DNA of 56,203 bases from Streptomyces sp. NRRL F-6492 (GTDB lineage: Bacteria > Actinomycetota > Actinomycetes > Streptomycetales > Streptomycetaceae), in assembly GCF_001280125.1 (NCBI RefSeq), contig NZ_LGEG01000227.1:1-56203 (forward strand), read 5' to 3'. This document shows, in pieces, positions 8,357 to 19,872 of this stretch. The notes below the pieces were generated by a model. That model ran no database searches. It saw nothing but the letters and a program-made list of their open reading frames with translations, and was not told where the DNA came from. The first letter of the stretch is position 1, and the number at the start of each line of letters is the position of its first letter. The position numbers were made by a program, and so were the translations under genes.

Positions 8357-9121
8357 TCAGCCTCCCTTCGGCGGGACGATCTGCAGGTAGATGCCCGTCA
8401 GCACCATGTTCACGAAGAACAGCAGCAGGAAGGTGATGACGACGGACTGGTTGACGGCGTCGCCGACGCCCTTGGGGCCGCCGCGGGGGTTGAGTCCCCG
8501 GTAGGCGGCGACGATGCCCGCGATGAACCCGAAGATCAGGGCCTTGAGTTCGCTGATGTAGAGGTCGGGCAGCTGGGCGAGGGCGGAGAAGCTGGAGAGG
8601 TAGGCGCCGGGGGTGCCGCCCTGGAGGACGATGTTGAAGAAGTAGCCGCCCAGGGTGCCGACGACGGAGACCATGCCGTTGAGGAGCACGGCGACCGCCA
8701 TGGTGGCGAGGACGCGCGGGACGACCAGGCGCTGGACGGGCGAGACGCCCATGACCTCCATGGCGTCGAGCTCCTCCCGGATCTTGCGGGAGCCGAGGTC
8801 GGCGCAGATGGCGGAGCCGCCGGCGCCGGCGATCAGGAGGGCGACGATGAGCGGGCTGGCCTGCTGGATGACGGCGAGGACGCTGGCGCCGCCGGTGAAC
8901 GACTGGGCGCCGAGCTGCTGGGTGAGCGAGCCGACCTGGAGGGCGATCACGGCGCCGAACGGGATCGAGACGAGCGCGGCCGGCAGGATGGTGACGCTCG
9001 CGACGAACCAGAACTGCTCGATGAACTCGCGGAACTGGAAGGGGCGCCGGAAGACGGCCCGGGTCACCTCGGCGGCGAGGGCGAAGAGGCGGCCGGTCTG
9101 CCGCAGCGCACCGGTGATCAC
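8357..9121 (-). CDS. MlaE/YrbE-type ABC permease (YrbE-A)
   Basis: A 254-residue MlaE-family permease. The start is a GTG at 9121 (GTG ATC ACC, giving MITGALRQTGRLFALA), overlapping the ATPase stop as GTGA; upstream open frame is shadow. It has multiple membrane segments and the characteristic REELDAMEVMGVSPVQRLVVPR coupling region, followed by NPRGGPKGVGDAVNQSVV near the end. It partners the adjacent permease to make the heterodimeric channel of the Mce transporter. Confidence 0.93.
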   Translation of the reverse strand: MITGALRQTGRLFALAAEVTRAVFRRPFQFREFIEQFWFVASVTILPAALVSIPFGAVIALQVGSLTQQLGAQSFTGGASVLAVIQQASPLIVALLIAGAGGSAICADLGSRKIREELDAMEVMGVSPVQRLVVPRVLATMAVAVLLNGMVSVVGTLGGYFFNIVLQGGTPGAYLSSFSALAQLPDLYISELKALIFGFIAGIVAAYRGLNPRGGPKGVGDAVNQSVVITFLLLFFVNMVLTGIYLQIVPPKGG

Positions 9122-10125
9122 GAGCCGCTCCCGGCGGCCGGCATGCGCGGGGTGGGCGCTCCGGCACCGCGCGCGTAGGTGTCCTGGATGGCGGCGCGGG
9201 CGGCGGGCGGCAGCCGGTCGAGCATGCCGAGGACCCGTTCGCGGCGGCGGGCGACGGCCGCGCGGGGCGGCAGGCCGGGCGAGGGTTCGAGCTGCGGGAC
9301 GATGACGCGGGGCACATCCGTCCGTACGGCGCCGTCCGCCTCGGCGGCGAGGGTGGCGGCGTCCTTCTCCTCGGACATGCCGATGGGGCCTTCGCGGCGG
9401 CCGGCGAGGAACTGGGTGACGACCGGTTCGTCGCTGGTGAGGAGGACTTCGCGGGGGCCGAAGGTGACGAGCTCGCGCCGGAAGAACATCCCCATGTTGT
9501 CGGGGACGGTGGCGGCGATGTCGAGGTTGTGGGTGACGATCAGCATCGTCGCGTCGATCCGCGCGTTGAGGTCGATGAGCAGCTGGGAGAGGTACGCGGT
9601 GCGGACGGGGTCGAGTCCGGAGTCGGGTTCGTCGCACAGGACGATCTGCGGGTCGAGGACGAGGGCGCGGGCGAGGCCGGCGCGCTTGCGCATGCCGCCG
9701 CTGATCTCGCCCGGCAGTTTCCCCTCCGCGCCGAGGAGGCCGACGAGTTCGATCCGCTCCATGACGGTGCGGCGGATCTCCGACTCCCGCTTGCGGGTGT
9801 GCTCGCGCAGCGGGAAGGCGATGTTGTCGAACAGGGTCATGGAGCCGAAGAGGGCCCCGTCCTGGAACATGAGGCCGAAGAGCTTGCGGGTCTCGTAGAT
9901 GTCGCGTTCGGGGCTGCTGACCATGTCGACCCCGTTGATGAGGACACGGCCCCGCTGGGGTTTCAGCAGTCCTATGAGCGATTTCAGGAAGACCGTCTTA
10001 CCGGTACCGGAAGGGCCGAGCATCACGCTCACCTCTCCGGCCGGCAATGTCAGCGTCACGTCCTGCCAGATGTTCTGCTTGCCGAAGGACATGGTCAGAC
10101 CCTCAACGACTACTTCGATTCCCAT
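9118..10125 (-). CDS. ABC transporter ATPase of the Mce importer (MceG/Mkl-like)
   Basis: A 335-residue ATPase. Walker A is GPSGTGKT at 37-44, the signature ISGGMRKR is at 141-148, Walker B is IVLCDEPDSGLD at 161-172, and the switch His lies in VTHNLD. A C-terminal extension of about 90 residues beyond the nucleotide-binding domain matches the Mkl/MceG style. The ATG at 10125 (MGIEVVVEGL) was chosen because GGAGGTGG sits just upstream. It is the first gene of the operon, so the mce promoter should lie in 10126-10300. Unlike mycobacteria, where mceG is unlinked, the ATPase is here in the operon. Confidence 0.93.
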   Translation of the reverse strand: MGIEVVVEGLTMSFGKQNIWQDVTLTLPAGEVSVMLGPSGTGKTVFLKSLIGLLKPQRGRVLINGVDMVSSPERDIYETRKLFGLMFQDGALFGSMTLFDNIAFPLREHTRKRESEIRRTVMERIELVGLLGAEGKLPGEISGGMRKRAGLARALVLDPQIVLCDEPDSGLDPVRTAYLSQLLIDLNARIDATMLIVTHNLDIAATVPDNMGMFFRRELVTFGPREVLLTSDEPVVTQFLAGRREGPIGMSEEKDAATLAAEADGAVRTDVPRVIVPQLEPSPGLPPRAAVARRRERVLGMLDRLPPAARAAIQDTYARGAGAPTPRMPAAGSGS

Positions 10126-11476
<1,351 letters not shown>

Positions 11477-11486
11477 GGCGCGACCT

Positions 11487-11529
11487 CCCGCGTCCGCCCG
11501 GCCGGCGATCCCGGCCGGGCGGACGCGGG
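11487..11529 (+). terminator. Perfect 19-bp hairpin after secreted paralogue 1
   Basis: Arms 11487-11505 and 11511-11529 are fully complementary with a five-base CGATC loop, ten bases after the stop at 11476. There is no T-run, as is usual for Streptomyces terminators. It separates the two paralogous secreted genes, so the second may have its own promoter or rely on readthrough. Confidence 0.8.
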
Positions 11530-11580
11530 CCTGTCCGTGCCTCCGACCGCAGGTCACTTCCCGAGGAGACCCTCCCCACC

Positions 11581-12216
11581 ATGAAGAAACCGACCGGAAA
11601 GCTCGCCCTCACCGCGGGGGCGGTCACGTCCGCGCTCGTCCTCACGGCGGCCCCCGCCTCGGCGGCGCCCTCGACCGTCTGGACGGTCGGTCCCTCGCCG
11701 GTCGGCGTCTCCCTGTCGAACGGCGCGAACATCGTCATGAGCGTCAACGGCATCACCTGGACGTGTACGAAGTCGACCGCCACGGCCACGTTGCGGAGCG
11801 CCACCGGCAACCCGGCGACCGTCGGCACCGTCGGCTCCATCGCGTTCGCCGCCGCCGGAGCCCCCTGCAGCAGCGTGCTGGGCAACATCACCCTGGTCCC
11901 GACCACCCCCTGGACCTTCGTGGCGCAGGACCACACCGCCGCGACCGGCGTGACCAAGGGATACCTCGGCGACGTCGACATGAAACTGACCGTCGGCGCC
12001 ACGGTCTTCCGCGTGCGGGGCAAGGCCTCCGCCACCTACACCAACGCGACGGGCAGGCTGGTCGTCGACAACACCGCCGGCGAACTCCCCATCGTCGAGT
12101 CGCTCAACGGCGGTTCGGCCTTCCCCGTCGGCGCCGGTCTGCTCATCAAGGCCGGCTATCTCGTCAAGAAGACGGGCACCACCACCGTCCCGACGATCGT
12201 CGGATCCCAGCCGTAA
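11581..12216 (+). CDS. Secreted protein of unknown function, paralogue 2
   Basis: A 211-residue secreted protein with a signal peptide (MKKPTGKLAL...ASA-A, cleavage near 28), preceded by GAGGAGA. It aligns end to end with the gene just upstream: [36 protein letters not shown] and PTIVGS are all shared. This copy keeps only two cysteines (62 and 96). The third and fourth are both replaced (GATVFR and LNGGSAF instead of GACVFR and STGCGSAV). The duplication extends into the 3' flank (GACCTCCCGC after both stops). Function unknown. Confidence 0.85.
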   Translation: MKKPTGKLALTAGAVTSALVLTAAPASAAPSTVWTVGPSPVGVSLSNGANIVMSVNGITWTCTKSTATATLRSATGNPATVGTVGSIAFAAAGAPCSSVLGNITLVPTTPWTFVAQDHTAATGVTKGYLGDVDMKLTVGATVFRVRGKASATYTNATGRLVVDNTAGELPIVESLNGGSAFPVGAGLLIKAGYLVKKTGTTTVPTIVGSQP

Positions 12217-12226
12217 GGCACGACCT

Positions 12227-12240
12227 CCCGCCTTCGCGGG
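12227..12240 (+). terminator. Short hairpin after secreted paralogue 2
   Basis: CCCGC-CTTC-GCGGG forms a five-base stem ten bases after the stop. It occupies the same position as the 19-bp hairpin after paralogue 1 and shares the same left edge, so it looks like a shortened version of it. As a terminator it would be weak. Confidence 0.4.
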
Positions 12241-12303
12241 CTGTCCGCACCCTTCGCCGGTCCCCGTCCCGCCGGCGCACGACCGATCCGAGCGGAGCAC
12301 CAG

Positions 12304-13935
12304 ATGAGAGGCCTCCGGCCCTTCCCCCGACCCTCCCGCGCGCGCGGCGCGGCGATCGCCGCGTTCGTGGCACTCGCCCCGCTGCTTCCGGCCGCGGTCG
12401 CCGCGGCGGAGACGCTGAAGGTCGACACCGCGCTGCCCTATGTCTGCGCCCTGCCCTCGGGACAGCGACCCGTGACGGTGCGGATCACGGCGGCCTTCCC
12501 CGAACGGGCCGCCACCGGCGAGGAGATACGCCCGACCGACGTCACCACGACGGTGGAGCTGCCCGCGGCGGCCGTGGCCGACCTGACCGCGCTCGGGGCA
12601 GCCGCCGTACGGGCGGAGTCACGGCTCACGGTCGGCATGGTCCAGAACGGACAGCGCGCGGAAGCGACCTGGAGCGGTACGGCACAACCCGTCGGCGTAC
12701 CGGCCGAGGGTCCCCTCGCGCTCGCCACGACCGGCGACGTCCCCTCCCTGACGACGGACACCGCCGGCGACCTGGTCCTCACCGCCGGGGACCTCGCCCT
12801 CGATCTCGCCCCGAGCACGGCCGACGGCGCGGCCACCGCTCCCCCGTCCCTCTCCCTCACCTGCACCCCCGACCCGGACGCGGAGGGCGGCACGCCGCTC
12901 GTCACGGTCCCGGTCGCCACCGGCACTCCCACCACGGAACCGAGTTCCCCTCCCGCGTCACCGGCCGGCCCCTCGTCGCCCGCCCCCTCGCCCGGCCTCC
13001 CCCTGCCGTCCCTCCCGCCGAACCGAACGCCCCCGGCGAGGCCGGAAACCCCGAACGGGACGAGCGGCGCCCCGACGGGCCCGCGGACCGACCAGCGGGA
13101 GGGCCGGGGACCGGGGGCGGCCGACGCGGACGCGCCCGGCGCCCCGGGAGCCCGGCCGGCCGCGCCGCCCTGCGTGACCGAGAAGCCGACCCCCATGTCG
13201 CTGTCGGCGTACATCACCGGATACTCCAACGTCCGGAAGCTGAACGGCGCCAACATCATCCCGGTGTCCTGCGTCCTCATCGAGCAGGGCCAGGCGGAGT
13301 TCGTGGTCCGGCCGGACGGGAGCATGCACCTGCTCACCCCGTCGGAGGGCGCCCTCTCCTACCAGGGACGCAAGGAGACCCCGCCCTTCAAGGCCACCTT
13401 CCTGACGTTCGGCTTCGCCCCCACCACGGCGACCCTGGTCCTGGAACAGACGGGACCCATGACCGTCGACTCGGACGTCCTCCTGGTCTTCCCCGACAAC
13501 ATCTCCGAGACCTACGTCCGGGTCCCCCTGGTCCTGCGCGTCCTCGGCGTCGAGGTGAACGGCACCCCGCTGGACGTCGGCCCCTCCTGCCGTACGGAGA
13601 AGCCGCTCACCTCGCACGAGCCCGACCCCGCCAAGTACCCCGGAGACCATCTGGTGCTCCTGGGCAAGGGCCGGCTCATCAACGGCACCGACGCCGTCGG
13701 CTACCTGCTCTCCAGCGGCGGCCCGCTCACCGGGGAGGTGACCATCCCCGCCTTCAAGGGCTGCGGAACCAAGGGCGAGTCCCTCGACCGGCTCCTCACC
13801 GCGTCCATCTCCGGCCCCGGCAACCACGTGAAGCAGATCCAGGGCCAGACCTGCAACGTCGGCGTCGAGGAACCCACCATGGAGAACTGCACCGAAGACC
13901 TCCAGCCCCGCCAGGTGCCCAGGCCCGAACGCTGA
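12304..13935 (+). CDS. Secreted two-domain protein with DUF6801-like N-terminus
   Basis: A 543-residue protein starting at ATG 12304 with an Arg-rich signal peptide (cleavage near 37). Residues about 38-185 form a beta-rich domain beginning LKVDTALPYVCALPSGQRPV and ending SLSLTCTPD, which fits the actinobacterial DUF6801 family. A Pro/Ser/Thr/Gly-rich linker (about 195-295) leads to a second domain (about 298-535). That domain has several cysteines (PPCVTE, PVSCVL, GPSCRT, FKGCGT, QTCNVG, ENCTED). No catalytic motif is visible. It lies third in a block of four secreted proteins facing the mce operon and is probably surface-exposed. Confidence 0.8.
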   Translation: MRGLRPFPRPSRARGAAIAAFVALAPLLPAAVAAAETLKVDTALPYVCALPSGQRPVTVRITAAFPERAATGEEIRPTDVTTTVELPAAAVADLTALGAAAVRAESRLTVGMVQNGQRAEATWSGTAQPVGVPAEGPLALATTGDVPSLTTDTAGDLVLTAGDLALDLAPSTADGAATAPPSLSLTCTPDPDAEGGTPLVTVPVATGTPTTEPSSPPASPAGPSSPAPSPGLPLPSLPPNRTPPARPETPNGTSGAPTGPRTDQREGRGPGAADADAPGAPGARPAAPPCVTEKPTPMSLSAYITGYSNVRKLNGANIIPVSCVLIEQGQAEFVVRPDGSMHLLTPSEGALSYQGRKETPPFKATFLTFGFAPTTATLVLEQTGPMTVDSDVLLVFPDNISETYVRVPLVLRVLGVEVNGTPLDVGPSCRTEKPLTSHEPDPAKYPGDHLVLLGKGRLINGTDAVGYLLSSGGPLTGEVTIPAFKGCGTKGESLDRLLTASISGPGNHVKQIQGQTCNVGVEEPTMENCTEDLQPRQVPRPER

Positions 13936-13989
13936 TCCCCCGCACGTTCCGCCCCCCTCTCATCCCCTCTCGCCGGAAAGGCCTCCGCC

Positions 13990-14934
13990 ATGCCCCTCGT
14001 CTCCCGCCGCACGAAGACGGCCGCCGTCTCCGCCCTCACCGCCCTCGGCGCCTTCGCCTCCATGGGCACGGCCACCGCCGCCGCTCCCGAACTGAACGGC
14101 GGCTGGGGGCCGTTCACCCGCTGCCCGGTCGACGCCCCGGCGATGCTCGCCACCGACGGCCTCGACAAGGCGCCGCAGTGCGTCACCTCCTTCTCCCTCA
14201 GCGGCTCCATCAAGCTGGGCAAGACGACCGTGAACACGGGGAGGACCAACCTCCAGCTCGGCACCATCCAGAACGCCGACGGCACCAGCGCGGTCGTCGC
14301 CCCGCCCGCCGGCGCGATCATCGCCGACTCCGCCACCGTCCCCGGCGGCCTGCTCGGCCTGATGTGTCCGAGCGACATCCCGTTCATCACCAGCATCTGC
14401 AAGCAGCTGTCCGACGGGAAGCTCAACAAGATCACCGCCACCATGGAGTCGGTCGGCTCCCCCTCGGACTTCGACCAGATCGCGGGCGTCCTCACCGACC
14501 AGCCGATCGTCACCCTCCCGGTCCGGATCCACCTGGAGAACCCGTTCCTCGGCAGCAACTGCTACATCGGGACGAAGGCCAACCCGATCGTCCTGCGCCC
14601 GCGCAACTTCACGGCGCCCGAGTTCGGCGTCGAGCGCTTCGACGCCGACGGCACCGCGAACGAGGAGGGCGACCTGAGCCGCCTCAACCTCCTCGGCTCC
14701 ACCCAGGGCGACAACACCTTCGCCGTCCCCGGCGCCAGCGGCTGCGGCCTCGGGCTGCTCGGCCTGATCGACGGCGCGGTCAACCTCAAGACGGGCCTGC
14801 CCTCCCCCGCCGGGAAGAACAGCCTCGTCCTCAACAACACCCAGACCTATCTGACCGGCCTGTACGCGCCGGGCGTCGTCGCCCCCGACGCCGGGAAGAT
14901 CTTCTCCCGGAGCTGGCACTCCGCCGTCAAGTAA
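13990..14934 (+). CDS. Secreted protein of unknown function
   Basis: A 314-residue exported protein with a signal peptide MPLVSRRTKT...ATA (cleavage near 31); GCCGGAAAGG precedes the ATG. The mature part has cysteines at FTRCPV, PQCVTS, LMCPSD, SICKQL, SNCYIG and SGCGLG, an even number that suits disulfides. Its LNNTQTYLTGLYAPG end suggests a beta fold. I do not recognise the family. It follows the DUF6801-like gene by 54 bases and likely belongs to the same transcript. The role at the cell surface is inferred only from the cluster. Confidence 0.8.
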   Translation: MPLVSRRTKTAAVSALTALGAFASMGTATAAAPELNGGWGPFTRCPVDAPAMLATDGLDKAPQCVTSFSLSGSIKLGKTTVNTGRTNLQLGTIQNADGTSAVVAPPAGAIIADSATVPGGLLGLMCPSDIPFITSICKQLSDGKLNKITATMESVGSPSDFDQIAGVLTDQPIVTLPVRIHLENPFLGSNCYIGTKANPIVLRPRNFTAPEFGVERFDADGTANEEGDLSRLNLLGSTQGDNTFAVPGASGCGLGLLGLIDGAVNLKTGLPSPAGKNSLVLNNTQTYLTGLYAPGVVAPDAGKIFSRSWHSAVK

Positions 14935-15004
14935 CAGCCACTCAGGGACGATTCCCGGCCTAGTCGGCGGCGCACGCCCTCCCGGGGACACCAACTCCTG
15001 CGCA

Positions 15005-15038
15005 AGTTGTGTACACCACCCAGCAGTTGTCCTAGCTT
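15005..15038 (+). promoter_or_regulatory. Possible promoter of the PucR-like regulator
   Basis: TAGCTT at 15033-15038 fits the Streptomyces -10 pattern, with TTGTGT about 20 bases upstream at 15007-15012. The spacing is longer than ideal, so the call is weak. Two AGTTGT half-repeats (15005 and 15025) flank it and could be an operator. Confidence 0.3.
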
Positions 15039-15150
15039 CAGCAGTCCCCGCAGGTACGCACCTGACGGCCGTGGCGGCGCCCCGTACTCCGGGCAGGGCG
15101 CCGCACCGCCGTTCCCCCACCGGTCGCGCAGAAGAGCAAGGGATCGGTCC

Positions 15151-16362
15151 ATGCCCGCTATCGCACAGCCGCCGAGCGTCGGTGAACCCCTCGACCCGCT
15201 CCCCCGGGAGTTCGCCGATCTGATGAGGCCGGAGATCCCCGGACTCATCAAGGAGATCGGCGTGGAGGTCCAGCGGACCTATCCCGTGTACGCCCACCTC
15301 TTCAACGGGCCCCACTCGGACGCGATCCGCCAGGGCGTGGAGCAGGCCCTGGCGGCCTTCGTGGACCGGGTCGCCGACCCCGGGACGAACTCGGCCCTCC
15401 GCGACGAACTGCTGCGCAAGTTCGGCCGGGTGGAGGCCTACGAGGGCCGCGACCTCGACACCCTGCAGGGCGCCTACCGCCTCGGCGCCCGCATCGCGCT
15501 GCGCCGGGCCAAGAGCATCGGGCGCACGTACAACCTCTCCCCCACCCTCATCCTGGCCTTCGCGGACGCCCTCTTCGCCTACGTCGAGGAGCTGGAGGCG
15601 CTGTCCCGCGAGGGATACGTCATGGTCCAGGGGCGGGCGGTGTCCGACACGGCGGCGCTGCGCAGACAGCTCCTCCACCTCGTCCTCGCCGGTCCGCCGC
15701 TGCCCCGGACGACCATCGCCGAGCTGTGCCGCGAGGCCTCCTGGGAGCTGCCCGCCGAGTGCACGATGGTCGCCTTACGGGCCCCGGTCGCCGAACTCGT
15801 CCAGGCCGGCCTCGACCGGGACGTCCTCGCCGACCTCAGCCTCCCCCAGCCGCACGTGCTGATCCCCGGCCCGCTGACCGCCGAGCGCCTCGCGATGCTC
15901 GAATCGGCGCTGGCCGGCACCCCCGCCGTCGTCGGTCTGACCGTGCCTCCGGCGCAGGCCGCCCACTCCGTCCGCTGGGCGCGGCGCGTCCTCCAGCTCA
16001 TCGACGACGGCCTGGTGGCGGACGCTCCCCTCGTGCACTGCGAGGAGCATCTGACAACGTTGTGGTTGCTCTCCGACCCGGCGCTCACGCACCACCTCGC
16101 CGCACGCGAACTGGCCCCGCTCGACGGGCTGTCCGGAAGCCGGCGCGACCGGCTGATCGAGACCCTGCGCGTCCACGTCTCCACCCGGGCCCCGGCCGAG
16201 CAGGTCGGCGAGATGCTGGGCGTGCACGCCCAGACGGTCCGTTACCGCCTGCGGAACCTGGACAACCACTTCGGCGACCGGCTCCTCGACCCCGACCGCC
16301 GCTTCGCCCTGGAGGCAGTCCTGCGCTCGCTGCACCTCCGCGACAAGAAGCGGAAGGACTGA
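15151..16362 (+). CDS. PucR-type helix-turn-helix transcriptional regulator
   Basis: A 403-residue regulator. The C-terminus (about 335-400) has the PucR/CdaR HTH: LIETLRVHVSTRAPAEQVGE, then LGVHAQTVRYRLRNLDNHFG. The N-terminal two thirds form a RsbR/GGDEF-like sensory region with no membrane segment. The ATG at 15151 has AAGGGA about eight bases upstream; the open frame before it is not coding. PucR family proteins respond to small metabolites. The position next to the mce-linked secreted genes makes it a candidate regulator of this locus, which is inference. Confidence 0.85.
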   Translation: MPAIAQPPSVGEPLDPLPREFADLMRPEIPGLIKEIGVEVQRTYPVYAHLFNGPHSDAIRQGVEQALAAFVDRVADPGTNSALRDELLRKFGRVEAYEGRDLDTLQGAYRLGARIALRRAKSIGRTYNLSPTLILAFADALFAYVEELEALSREGYVMVQGRAVSDTAALRRQLLHLVLAGPPLPRTTIAELCREASWELPAECTMVALRAPVAELVQAGLDRDVLADLSLPQPHVLIPGPLTAERLAMLESALAGTPAVVGLTVPPAQAAHSVRWARRVLQLIDDGLVADAPLVHCEEHLTTLWLLSDPALTHHLAARELAPLDGLSGSRRDRLIETLRVHVSTRAPAEQVGEMLGVHAQTVRYRLRNLDNHFGDRLLDPDRRFALEAVLRSLHLRDKKRKD

Positions 16363-16404
16363 GTCCGAACCGGGGCCGCTTCCCCATGACTTCCGTATGA
16401 TCGG

Positions 16405-16959
16405 ATGGCGGTCATGAACGATCGGACCCTGTACCTGTTCAGCAGTGCCGCCCCACCCGTCTTCGACGTCGCCCGGGTCGTCGAGGAGGCGCAGGCCGAC
16501 GGCTGGGACGTGTGCCTCGGCCTCACGCCGACGGCGGCCCGCTGGCTCGCCGGCTCCCTCGACGGCCTCGCCGCCCTCACCGGGCACCCCGTGCGCTGGG
16601 ACCACCCGTTCCCGGGCCAGGCGGACGTGTGGCCGGAGCCGGACGCGATCGTCGTCGCGCCCGCCACCTTCAACACGGTCAACCAGTGGGCGCTCGGCCT
16701 CACGGCCACGTGGCTCGTCGGGGTGGTGGCCGAGGGCATCGGGAAGCGGACCCCCATGGCGGTGATGCCGTGCGTGAACTCCGCGTACGCCGCGCACCCC
16801 CGGTTCGACCGGTCGCTCGACATCCTGCGCGGCGCCGGGGTGCGGGTCCTGTACGGCGAGGCGGGGTTCGCGCCGTACGAGCCGGGCCGGGAGGATCCGG
16901 CGGCCTACCCGTGGCGGACCGCCCTGGACGCGGTCGGGGACGTGCTCCGGCCGTTCTGA
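16405..16959 (+). CDS. Flavoprotein (phosphopantothenoylcysteine decarboxylase-like)
   Basis: A 184-residue Rossmann-type flavoprotein of the HFCD superfamily, which binds FMN. Visible features are LYLFSSAAPP at the N-terminus, DAIVVAPATFNTVNQWALG around residues 75-95 and a conserved MPCVN segment near 120, where the family binds substrate. It is stand-alone, so it is not the fused CoaBC enzyme; the substrate is unknown. ATG 16405 was taken as start, but ATG 16414 is equally possible because no strong ribosome site distinguishes them. Confidence 0.75.
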   Translation: MAVMNDRTLYLFSSAAPPVFDVARVVEEAQADGWDVCLGLTPTAARWLAGSLDGLAALTGHPVRWDHPFPGQADVWPEPDAIVVAPATFNTVNQWALGLTATWLVGVVAEGIGKRTPMAVMPCVNSAYAAHPRFDRSLDILRGAGVRVLYGEAGFAPYEPGREDPAAYPWRTALDAVGDVLRPF

Positions 16960-16966
16960 CGCGGAC

Positions 16967-16993
16967 GCCCCGCACCCGGAGGGGGTGCGGGGC
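16967..16993. terminator. Bidirectional 11-bp hairpin terminator
   Basis: GCCCCGCACCC (16967-16977) and GGGTGCGGGGC (16983-16993) form a perfect stem with a five-base loop between two convergent genes. Confidence 0.8.
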
Positions 16994-17017
16994 GGGCAGG
17001 CGCCACCGGCACCTGAC

Positions 17018-18259
<1,242 letters not shown>

Positions 18260-18276
18260 TTTCCCTCCCAGCAGTA

Positions 18277-18308
18277 TGTTACTTGCGGTAACAGCAGTCT
18301 GTTACCGC
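18277..18308. promoter_or_regulatory. TetR-type operator between acyl-CoA dehydrogenase and tetR
   Basis: TGTTAC-N5-GTAACA (18277-18293) overlaps GCGGTAACA-N6-TGTTACCGC (18285-18293 and 18300-18308), giving three alternating half-sites. It lies 18-49 bases upstream of the dehydrogenase ATG (18259) and about 145 before tetR, so a repressor bound here could control both directions. Confidence 0.75.
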
Positions 18309-18451
18309 CGGGTAGGGGCTGTCAACCTGCGGGGAAGCGGTTCGGCCCGGCCCGCATCCGGACCGGACCGGGTGTTACGTTGCGACGGCCCGACAAACAC
18401 AGGACCGCGCAACCGCGGGACCGAGAACCGTACGGCCGGGGAGACAGGCAC

Positions 18452-19099
18452 ATGGACATCGCGCACCGGACCACCGACCAGCAGACGCCCGCCGAGCAGC
18501 GGCGGCGCGAACTGCTGGAGGCGGCGGACCGGGTGGTGCTCCGGGACGGCCCCAAGGCCTCCATGAACGCGATCGCGGCCGAGGCCGGCATCACCAAGCC
18601 GATCCTCTACCGGCACTTCGGCGACAAGGGCGGTCTCTACCGCGCCCTCGCCACCCGGCACACCGACGCGCTCCTCGACGCCCTGCGGGCCGCGCTCGAC
18701 GCCCCCTCCGACCGGCGCCGCCGGGTCGAGTCCACCCTCGACACCTACCTCGCCTCGATCGAGGCGATGCCGCAGGTCTACCGCTTCCTCATGCACCCCG
18801 CCGAGGAGCCCCACCAGAACGAGCAGGGCTTCGACGTCGGCCGCCACTCGGCCCCGCTGCTGCGCCGCATGGGCGAGGAGCTCGGCCAGGTCATCGCCGA
18901 ACGCGTCGACCTGGGCCCCGCCGCCGAGGCCCAGGCCCGGATCTGGGGCCACGGCATCGTCGGCATGATGCACGCGGCCGGCGACTGGTGGCTCGGCGAG
19001 CGCCCCTGCTCCCGCGCCGAGCTGGTCCACAGCCTGGCGGACCTCCTCTGGGGCCGTCTGGCCGAGGCCGACGACCGCGCGGACGGACCGGGCTTCTAG
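18452..19099 (+). CDS. TetR family transcriptional regulator
   Basis: A 215-residue repressor. The DNA-binding domain covers about 17-63 (RRRELLEAADRVVL, ASMNAIAAEAGITKPILYRH, FGDKGGLYRAL), and the remaining helices form the ligand pocket and dimer interface. The start ATG 18452 gives the normal family length and has GGGGAGA upstream. Divergence from an acyl-CoA dehydrogenase over a strong palindrome suggests it senses an acyl-CoA or fatty-acid-derived ligand and represses both genes; the ligand is inferred only. Confidence 0.9.
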   Translation: MDIAHRTTDQQTPAEQRRRELLEAADRVVLRDGPKASMNAIAAEAGITKPILYRHFGDKGGLYRALATRHTDALLDALRAALDAPSDRRRRVESTLDTYLASIEAMPQVYRFLMHPAEEPHQNEQGFDVGRHSAPLLRRMGEELGQVIAERVDLGPAAEAQARIWGHGIVGMMHAAGDWWLGERPCSRAELVHSLADLLWGRLAEADDRADGPGF

Positions 19100-19185
19100 G
19101 GCCCGCCCGGAGGCCTCGCCGGGAGGCCCCTCGCCGGGAAGGCCCCCGTTCGGCGGGCCCGCCCGGAAGGCCCGTGAAGGACCCC

Positions 19186-19746
19186 TCAGCCCTTCAGTAC
19201 CGACGCCCCGCCGCCCCACGGCTGCTTGCGGACCGCACGCAGCAGACGTGACCTCCGCCACCCCGTGACGTGGTCCGCGTAGACCCCGCCCGCCAGGTGG
19301 TCGGCCTCGTGCTGGAGGCAGCGGGCGAAGAAACCCGTGCCCTCGACCCGTACCGGAGCCCCGTCCAGGTCCACGCCCTCCACCACCGCGCGGTCGAAAC
19401 GGGGCGTCGGGGCCTCCAGGCCCGGCAGGGAGAGGCACCCTTCCGGCCCCCTGACCACGTCTCCGTCCGTCTCCACCAGGCGCGGGTTCACCACGTGCCC
19501 CAGGTGGCGGACCTCCTCGTCGTCGGGGCAGTCGTACACGAAGACCCGCAGGCCGACGCCCACCTGGTTCGCCGCCAGGCCCACCCCGTTCGCCGCGTAC
19601 ATCGTGGCGAACATGTCCTCGACCAGCCGGGCCAGTCGGGGTCCGAAGTCGGTGACGGGCGCGCAGGGCGCGTGCAGCACGGGATCGCCGAGCAGGGTCA
19701 TCGCTCGGACCAGGCCGGAACTGCCGGGGATGGGGCGGTTTCGCAT
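19186..19746 (-). CDS. def: Peptide deformylase
   Basis: A 186-residue metal-dependent enzyme that removes the formyl group from nascent N-terminal Met. All three motifs are present: GVGLAANQ (about 53-60), EGCLS (about 101-105) with the metal-binding Cys, and QHEADHL near 147-153 with the two His ligands and catalytic Glu. Length is normal. It converges with tetR across an 86-base spacer that contains two copies of GCCCGCCCGGA. Streptomyces genomes carry several def genes, so this may not be the only copy. Confidence 0.95.
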   Translation of the reverse strand: MRNRPIPGSSGLVRAMTLLGDPVLHAPCAPVTDFGPRLARLVEDMFATMYAANGVGLAANQVGVGLRVFVYDCPDDEEVRHLGHVVNPRLVETDGDVVRGPEGCLSLPGLEAPTPRFDRAVVEGVDLDGAPVRVEGTGFFARCLQHEADHLAGGVYADHVTGWRRSRLLRAVRKQPWGGGASVLKG

Positions 19747-19809
19747 GCCGGTAAGGGTACGGTCCGCCGTGACCTGCCTGTTTCGTAGGATCGCTCGGCG
19801 GTGCCGCTG

Positions 19810-19839
19810 TTCGGGCTCCTGGCCGGATCTCGATAGGCT
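19810..19839 (+). promoter_or_regulatory. Candidate promoter of murT-gatD
   Basis: TTCGGG (19810-19815) and TAGGCT (19834-19839) are 18 bases apart, close to the vegetative Streptomyces pattern, and the second hexamer lies 33 bases before the murT ATG. Confidence 0.45.
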
Positions 19840-19872
19840 GAGCCCGGACCGACGCGAGGAGGAACAAGAACG

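Noticed and set aside
19100..19185. Mobile element remnant between tetR and def
   Set aside because: The repeated GCCCGCCCGGA pieces are short and GC-simple, with no terminal repeats or ORF.
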